DNA of 10,620 nucleotides, from NCBI GenBank assembly GCA_003230535.1, contig QIEW01000019.1:1-10620 (forward strand), in the 5' to 3' direction. The stretch comes from a bacterium. Its GTDB lineage: Bacteria > SZUA-182 > SZUA-191. Position 1 is the stretch's first letter, and each line of letters starts with the position of its first letter. Position numbers and translations under genes: made by a program. This document shows, piece by piece, positions 6,738 through 10,620 of the stretch. The notes beneath the pieces were generated by a model. That model did not search any database. It worked only from the letters and a program-made list of their open reading frames with translations, and had not been told where the DNA came from.

Positions 6738-6743
6738 TCTCCT
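6738..6743 (-). promoter_or_regulatory. Shine-Dalgarno site that decides the TTG start of the channel gene
   Basis: AGGAGA on the minus strand lies 7 bases before TTG at 6731-6729. A near-consensus TATAAT (6752-6747) also lies here, but it is too close to act as a -10 element without cutting off this ribosome-binding site. Confidence 0.75.
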
Positions 6744-6792
6744 AATATTATAGGGTGTTTTACGGTAAAGGTAACATATACTTATCTCCTTT

Positions 6793-6822
6793 ATAGTAAA
6801 GGATTCGTGCCAGTTTTGTCAA
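6793..6822 (-). promoter_or_regulatory. Probable sigma-70-type promoter of the mscS-type/otsA operon
   Basis: A perfect TTGACA (6822-6817) is followed after 18 bases by TACTAT (6798-6793), 4 of 6 to the -10 consensus. The leader to the TTG start would be about 55 bases and keep the Shine-Dalgarno site. The -35 element overlaps the base of the palindrome at 6820-6849, which could be an operator. Confidence 0.55.
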
Positions 6823-6849
6823 GGGCGGAGCCCGAACCGGGCCCGCTTG
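6820..6849. promoter_or_regulatory. GC-rich palindrome overlapping the channel promoter
   Basis: The inner stem is GCCCG (6830-6834)/CGGGC (6838-6842) with loop AAC. It continues outward as CGG/CCG and CAAG/CTTG with small bulges, giving 12 pairs. It touches the TTGACA at 6822-6817. A regulator binding here could exclude RNA polymerase. There is no T-run on either side, so a terminator is less likely. Confidence 0.4.
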
Positions 6850-6923
6850 GGTTATAGAACAACAAAAGTTGCTGACCATCGCCTTAATCAGATATTTTTA
6901 TCCTGCCTTCGCTTTTTTACTCT

Positions 6924-6953
6924 TAGACATTAGAATAAACCTTATGGTATCAT
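6924..6953 (+). promoter_or_regulatory. Candidate plus-strand promoter for the acetyltransferase gene
   Basis: TAGACA (6924-6929, 5 of 6) and TATCAT (6948-6953, 5 of 6) are separated by 18 bases in an AT-rich stretch (6850-7003) that otherwise shows nothing. A transcript from here would carry repeat copy B in a leader of about 285 bases. The support is sequence match only. Confidence 0.35.
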
Positions 6954-7003
6954 ACAACGGGTATCAATTGGGTTTTATTTTTTATAACAGCGCTCCTTCA
7001 CTT

Positions 7004-7174
7004 CTAACCAGGCTTATTCATAAATCCGCGGTAAACATTAATGCTGTTATTTGGATACAGCTACTTATAGAATAACGGTCAAAAAACAAAATCTTCATAC
7101 AAATTACCGAAAACTCCCGCTATGGAAGCGACCAGCGGGAGCGTGTTTGTGATCCCGATCCCGAATTATTCGGG
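7004..7174 (+). repeat. Long direct repeat, copy B (upstream of wbpD)
   Basis: This is the counterpart of 3983-4147. It differs by a GATCCC duplication (GATCCCGATCCCG) before the closing palindrome CCCGAATTATTCGGG (7160-7174). It also has a perfect 8-bp stem CTCCCGCT (7114-7121)/AGCGGGAG (7134-7141), which is broken in copy A. Another hairpin, GCGGATA-c-TATCCGC (7188-7202), follows directly. It occupies most of the gap between the divergent gene blocks, on the wbpD side. Confidence 0.85.
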
Positions 7175-7245
7175 TTAAAAAATGGCGGCGGATACTATCC
7201 GCTAACAAAGAGCTGATTACTGCCTCGTAAAATAGGATATTGAAA

Positions 7246-7830
7246 ATGGACAAGGGTTATTTTGTACATGATTCGTCTTACATAGATGATGGAGTGAGCA
7301 TCGGCCGCGGCACGAAAATTTGGCATTTTTGTCACATCATGAAAGGAGCCCAAATCGGCCTGAATTGCCATATCGGGCAGAATGTAGTCGTCGGGCCGGG
7401 GGTGGCGCTGGGTAATGGAGTAAAAGTCCAGAACAACATATCAATCTATAGCGGGGTTATCCTGGAAGACTATGTTTTCTGCGGCCCTTCAATGGTATTT
7501 ACCAACATTATTAACCCCCGCTCGGCCATCCCCCGCAACACCCCTGAGCACTGGAGGAGGACGCAGGTAAAGTATGGAGCCACCATCGGCGCCAACGCCA
7601 CTGTGGTTTGTGGCCATACCATCGGCCGTTATGCGCTTATCGGCGCAGGGGCGGTAGTTACTAAAGATGTCCCGGATTATGCCCTGGTTTATGGGAACCC
7701 GGCTCGAATTCAGGGATGGGCTTGTGAATGTGGGGTGAAGCTGGATTTCGGCGATGGGAATGAGGCCCGCTGCCAAAGCTGCCATAAACGATACCAGAAG
7801 CAAGACCTCCAGGTAACCTATACAAAATAA
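7246..7830 (+). CDS. wbpD: WbpD/WlbB-like UDP-sugar N-acetyltransferase with C-terminal zinc ribbon
   Basis: This left-handed beta-helix (hexapeptide) acetyltransferase resembles WbpD/WlbB. Those enzymes acetylate the 3-amino group of UDP-2-acetamido-3-amino-2,3-dideoxyglucuronate with acetyl-CoA for O-antigen-type glycans. The hexapeptide repeats run from about residue 12 to 150, with the family-typical [12 protein letters not shown] (60-71), the insertion loop [14 protein letters not shown] (85-98) and the end motif [18 protein letters not shown]. After the helix, Cys160, Cys162, Cys176 and Cys179 form a likely zinc ribbon (CEC...CQSC). I prefer ATG at 7246 (194 residues) over the in-frame TTG at 7240 because AGGA (7234-7237) sits 8 bases before the ATG and only 2 before the TTG. 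The dehydrogenase and aminotransferase of the pathway are not in view, so a different amino-sugar substrate is possible. Confidence 0.85.
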   Translation: MDKGYFVHDSSYIDDGVSIGRGTKIWHFCHIMKGAQIGLNCHIGQNVVVGPGVALGNGVKVQNNISIYSGVILEDYVFCGPSMVFTNIINPRSAIPRNTPEHWRRTQVKYGATIGANATVVCGHTIGRYALIGAGAVVTKDVPDYALVYGNPARIQGWACECGVKLDFGDGNEARCQSCHKRYQKQDLQVTYTK

Positions 7831-7914
7831 CCGCCTACCGATAGCCTCTCTACCAGAGGAATATTAATATGAACTTCCCCTCTAATGCCGACGCAAGCGG
7901 CAGGGAATTTCGAT

Positions 7915-7992
7915 CTTTCGGCTTGTCTCAAGCCGAAAGGTTTTAGGGGTAGCGTACCCCTTTAGTGGTTTCGGCCTGAGACAGGCTGAAAC
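7915..7992. repeat. Nested palindromic unit between wbpD and the GT2 gene
   Basis: Three hairpins are arranged symmetrically: CTTTCGGCTT-gtctc-AAGCCGAAAG (7915-7939), AGGGGTA-gcg-TACCCCT (7945-7961) and GTTTCGGCCT-gagac-AGGCTGAAAC (7968-7992, one G-T pair). The outer two are imperfect reverse complements, so the unit is also one large palindrome centred on 7953. The first hairpin is followed by TTTT and might help end the wbpD transcript. A weaker bulged stem, TTCCC..TGCCG/CGGCAGGGAA, precedes it at 7875-7907. Confidence 0.75.
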
Positions 7993-8063
7993 ATCAGGAA
8001 TGTCATTATCCGGATAGGTGGATTGAGGAGACACTGCCATATCATCGAAGAGGGACGTGGTTT

Positions 8064-9026
8064 ATGGTTCGCTGTAGTTTAGGGATTATGGCTTACAATG
8101 AGGAAGCCAATATTGCCCGGCTGTTGGAGGCGGTATTGTCGCAATGTCTGGATAAATGTAATCTTCATGAAATATTTGTGGTAGCCAGCGGTTGCACCGA
8201 CCGCACGGTAGAGATTGCACAAAGCTATACCGCCAGAGATAGTAGAATTTGCGTGCTGGTTCAACAGGAGCGTAAAGGGAAAGCCTCAGCTATAAACTTA
8301 TTCCTGGAAAAGGCTACGGGAGAAGTATTGATAGTGGAGAGTGGAGATACCATTCCCGGTCGCCTGACCTATGAGCTTTTAGTCCAATCCTTCAGGAAAA
8401 GCAGCGTCGGAATGGCAGGTTCGAGACCTGTCCCGGTCAACGCTCCTAATAATTTCATGGGATTTGTGGTTCATTTCATGTGGGGGCTCCATCATGAGAT
8501 AGCCAGTTGTTCCCCCAAGCTGGGGGAGCTGATAGCTTTCCGGAATCTGGTGCGCAAAATTCCTCCCGAGACGGCGGTTGATGAAGCCAGCATTGAGCAA
8601 ATTGTTACCCGTGCGGGGTACACATTGGCATATGTACCTCAAGCGGTAGTGTATAACAGAGGGCCGGAGACGCTGGGTGATTTTTTACGGCAGCGCCGTC
8701 GGATTGCCAACGGGCATTTATATCTCAAGCATACGCAAGGTTATGCTCCCTCTACCTTTGGGACAGCGTTGGTTTTCCAGGCCATCGGCCGGCGCTTTAA
8801 GGTTCATCTCAGGCGTATCGGCCGCCTTTGGAGAAGCGGTAAATATGGAAAGTGGTTGGCTTTCCTGCTGCGGGAGCTTAAGCGATCCGTATGGGTCATA
8901 GGTGGGATAGGGTTGGAAGTTGTTGCCCGCCTGATTGGCTGGTATGATTTCCGAATACGGCGCAAAAATCCAACCATATGGAAGCCAAGTCTGACTACTA
9001 AGCATGTGGCTGCGCCGCGGCAATAA
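8064..9026 (+). CDS. Family 2 glycosyltransferase with C-terminal hydrophobic segment
   Basis: This GT-A fold enzyme transfers a sugar from a nucleotide donor to a glycan or lipid acceptor at the cytoplasmic membrane face. Its 320 residues show the GT2 opening GIMAYNEEANI (7-17), VASGCTDRT (40-48), the ERKGKASAIN donor segment (69-78), an ESGD sequence (92-95) where the metal-binding DXD sits, a GSRPVPVN loop (119-126), the acidic DEASIEQ (173-179, likely catalytic base) and QRRRIANG (210-217), a variant of the QXXRW motif of processive GT2 enzymes. A hydrophobic stretch near 274-294 may be a membrane anchor. GAGG at 8050-8053 is 10 bases before the ATG. It follows the WbpD-like gene and precedes the radical SAM gene. 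Donor and acceptor cannot be predicted. Confidence 0.88.
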   Translation: MVRCSLGIMAYNEEANIARLLEAVLSQCLDKCNLHEIFVVASGCTDRTVEIAQSYTARDSRICVLVQQERKGKASAINLFLEKATGEVLIVESGDTIPGRLTYELLVQSFRKSSVGMAGSRPVPVNAPNNFMGFVVHFMWGLHHEIASCSPKLGELIAFRNLVRKIPPETAVDEASIEQIVTRAGYTLAYVPQAVVYNRGPETLGDFLRQRRRIANGHLYLKHTQGYAPSTFGTALVFQAIGRRFKVHLRRIGRLWRSGKYGKWLAFLLRELKRSVWVIGGIGLEVVARLIGWYDFRIRRKNPTIWKPSLTTKHVAAPRQ

Positions 9027-9051
9027 AAAGCTGCGCTTCAACATCTATAAG

Positions 9052-9163
9052 TTAGCGCACCGCCAGTGCGGACATAAAAACTTATCTGTTTTCAGGTGGC
9101 GGCAGGCTTAGGAAACCTGTCACTCATTCGGGCTGTTGGGTTTGAGAACCCGACAGCACATAA
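9052..9163 (+). repeat. Multi-hairpin intergenic repeat, copy H2 (short form)
   Basis: This is a same-orientation relative of 2364-2521. It has CGCAC-cgcca-GTGCG (9056-9070), a weakened GGCAGG..CCTGTC stem (9101-9121) and a strong GCTGTTGGGTT-tgag-AACCCGACAGC hairpin (9132-9157, 11 pairs with one G-T). The second hairpin of H1 is missing. It begins 25 bases after the glycosyltransferase stop and is followed almost at once by the mobile-type element at 9190. Confidence 0.8.
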
Positions 9164-9189
9164 AAATTATGGAAACATTTGTGATGAAC

Positions 9190-9313
9190 TCGCAAAAGGT
9201 CAGAAAACACACATTCCTGTCATTCCCGTGCAAACGGTAATCCATTATTATCAGATAGTTAAAATCAGGCTGGATTCCCGCTTCCGCGGGAATGACGACT
9301 TTTTACGAGACCA
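9190..9313 (-). mobile_element. MITE-like palindromic element, copy 2 (inverted relative to 926-1057)
   Basis: Read on the plus strand this aligns with the reverse complement of 926-1057, from TCGCAAAAGGTCAG through to GACTTTTTACGAGACCA (9297-9313). The hairpin ATTCCCGC-ttcc-GCGGGAAT (9274-9293) is perfect, and the partner ATTCCCGT-gcaa-ACGGTAAT has one broken pair. The left end beyond TCGC is eroded or was replaced where it meets repeat H2. Its right end lies 29 bases before the radical SAM start codon. Confidence 0.72.
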
Positions 9314-9342
9314 TTATTTGTTGCTTTCATTAAACCTTTGAA

Positions 9343-10440
9343 ATGAAACCAGCTGAGTTGCTTAAAGTTATTTCTTCAATACCGCTCTATAAAAGTTTCC
9401 GGGCAGCAGGCTATCCCCGGCTGCTGCCTCTAAGCTATACAATCAGCGTCACTTATCGTTGTAATTCACGGTGCCGCACCTGCCAGGTTTACAAGAACAA
9501 GGCGCCGGAGATGGGGGTAGAGGAATACTCTAAAATTTTCGCTTCCCTGGGAAGGGCGCCTTACTGGGCGACTATCAGTGGCGGGGAGCCGTTTTTACGT
9601 CCTGACCTGGCGGAAATTTGCCAGGCATTATACAATTATTGCCGGCCGTCCATTATCAATATTCCCACCAATGGACTACTGCTGGACCGCATCCCTAATG
9701 TCGTAGAAGATATTGTGCGAAACTGCCCTGAAAGCCAGATAATAATTAACCTTTCTCTGGATGGTGTAGGTGAGGAACATGATCAGATCCGGCAGATAAA
9801 GGGAAATTTCCAGAAAGCGCTATCTACTTATAACGCCTTGAAAAGCCTCGAATTCAAGAATCTTACAATCGGAATCCATACGGTAATTTCCAAATATAAT
9901 GTGGAGCGGTTACCGGAAATTTATCATGAATTACAGCAGCTTGCTCCTGACTCTTATATTACTGAGGTAGCCGAGGAGCGCGTAGAGTTGGGCACGATAG
10001 GCACAAACATCACTCCCGACCCAGAGCAATACGCCCAGGCAATAGATTTTCTTAGCTCCCAGATAAAGCGGCAGCATTTCTCGGGTATCTCCCGTATTAC
10101 CCAATCATTCCGGCTTCAGTATTATGAAATGGTCAAGCGTATTCTTAAGGAGCAGCGGGGTTTAATCCCTTGTTATGCCGGTTTTATATCGACCCAGATT
10201 TCGCCGGAAGGGAACGTTTGGCCTTGTTGTATCCGGGCGGAGGTAATGGGAAACCTGCCTGAAGCGGATTATCAATTTCCAAAGGTATGGTTCAGTCCTC
10301 AGGCCGAAAAACTGCGCGCCCGGATCAAGCAACGAAACTGCTTCTGCCCCTTAGCCAATGCCGCCTATACCAACCTTTTGTGTAATACCGCCAGCTTAAT
10401 ACGCGCCGCTTACTGGAGCCTGAAGCTGGGCGCCCGCTGA
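9343..10440 (+). CDS. Radical SAM protein with shortened SPASM-like C-terminus
   Basis: This iron-sulfur enzyme cleaves S-adenosylmethionine to start a radical reaction. The 365 residues carry the cluster motif CNSRCRTC (Cys40, Cys44, Cys47) and the SAM-binding SGGEPFLRPDL (79-89). They also show IPTNGLLLD (107-115) and LSLDGVGEEHDQIR (127-140), typical of the SPASM-associated subfamily. At the end, Cys277-(12 residues)-Gly290-NVWP-Cys295 fits the first half of a SPASM motif. Cys296, Cys333, Cys335 and Cys347 follow, but the full CX2CX5CX3C block is absent, so it probably holds one auxiliary cluster (twitch-like). The ATG at 9343 is the only sensible start, since an in-frame TAA lies 9 bases upstream; there is no clear Shine-Dalgarno sequence. 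No precursor peptide is visible nearby. A role in glycan or lipid modification is inferred from neighbours only. Confidence 0.88.
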   Translation: MKPAELLKVISSIPLYKSFRAAGYPRLLPLSYTISVTYRCNSRCRTCQVYKNKAPEMGVEEYSKIFASLGRAPYWATISGGEPFLRPDLAEICQALYNYCRPSIINIPTNGLLLDRIPNVVEDIVRNCPESQIIINLSLDGVGEEHDQIRQIKGNFQKALSTYNALKSLEFKNLTIGIHTVISKYNVERLPEIYHELQQLAPDSYITEVAEERVELGTIGTNITPDPEQYAQAIDFLSSQIKRQHFSGISRITQSFRLQYYEMVKRILKEQRGLIPCYAGFISTQISPEGNVWPCCIRAEVMGNLPEADYQFPKVWFSPQAEKLRARIKQRNCFCPLANAAYTNLLCNTASLIRAAYWSLKLGAR

Positions 10441-10620
10441 GTTTCTCCTTATACTAAACCGCTTTCATAGATAAATTTAATGAATTAAACTAATCTCATG
10501 GTATCCTTATTATAAGGATGGTGGTTTTGTAGTAACTTCTCAAAAAGTTGAGGTATAAGCCGATTGGCGCATTAAGATTGGGAGTTGTGGCAGCAGATTT
10601 CTCCCTGCAACTCGGTCATT
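10441..10620. other. Right-edge intergenic stretch without a recognised gene
   Basis: No supported gene is seen. A perfect 17-base palindrome ATCCTTATTATAAGGAT lies at 10503-10519 and a small CTCAA-aaag-TTGAG stem at 10539-10552. The last 55 bases (minus strand CAGGGAGAAATCTGCTGCC and flanks) look like the kind of dispersed repeat seen in other gaps, but there is no second copy in this window to prove it. No terminator for the radical SAM gene is evident. Confidence 0.4.

Noticed and set aside
6869-7075. A 68-codon plus-strand reading frame upstream of wbpD
   Set aside because: It runs across the boundary of long-repeat copy B, has no ribosome-binding site and shows no recognisable domain. 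Copy A shows no corresponding protected frame.
8414-8432. A GGCAGGT-tcgag-ACCTGTC hairpin inside the glycosyltransferase gene, like the third hairpin of repeat H1
   Set aside because: It encodes the GSRPVP loop expected in this enzyme family and no other part of the repeat is present, so I take it as coincidence.
9096-9341. An 81-codon plus-strand reading frame before the radical SAM gene
   Set aside because: It is made entirely of repeat H2 and the inverted MITE-like element, so it is an accidental open frame.

Overview
Eight complete protein genes fill this window, with the possible first codons of a ninth at the left edge. Five genes lie on the minus strand (left part) and three on the plus strand (right part), diverging from a gap at 6732-7245. 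The TlpA-type thioredoxin lipoprotein, WbpD-like sugar acetyltransferase and family 2 glycosyltransferase fit a Gram-negative-type envelope. Most genes have normal Shine-Dalgarno (SD) sites, and base composition is moderate. The gaps are crowded with palindromic repeats, as in environmental, often uncultivated lineages. I cannot name the phylum from this sequence.

Minus-strand block (1-6731). Reading leftward in transcription order: an MscS-family mechanosensitive channel (TTG start with strong SD), then an OtsA-type GT20 synthase whose ATG overlaps the channel's stop codon. After a repeat-filled gap come two tandem, divergent CPA2-type cation:proton antiporters without a regulatory domain, then a thioredoxin-fold lipoprotein. 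A channel that releases solutes, an enzyme that makes a compatible solute and two cation/proton exchangers suggest a salt, osmotic and pH homeostasis region.

Plus-strand block (7246-10440). A WbpD/WlbB-type N-acetyltransferase with a C-terminal zinc ribbon, a GT2 glycosyltransferase with a C-terminal hydrophobic segment, and a radical SAM protein with a shortened SPASM-like C-terminus. This looks like the edge of a surface-glycan or glycoconjugate locus. The genes are spaced 233 and 316 bases apart, so they do not form a tight operon.

Repeats are the most unusual feature. (1) A roughly 165-171 bp direct repeat (3983-4147 and 7004-7174) brackets the channel-synthase operon. (2) A MITE-like palindromic element occurs at 926-1057 and, inverted, at 9190-9313. 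(3) A third element (3832-3967) has the same inner ATTCCCG...CGGGAAT hairpins but different ends, and a solo copy of one end lies at 853-888. (4) A multi-hairpin repeat occurs at 2364-2521 and 9052-9163. (5) A nested palindrome lies at 7915-7992. Stems often keep pairing while their sequence changes, so the structures are probably maintained. I found no CRISPR array, tRNA, rRNA or transposase gene.
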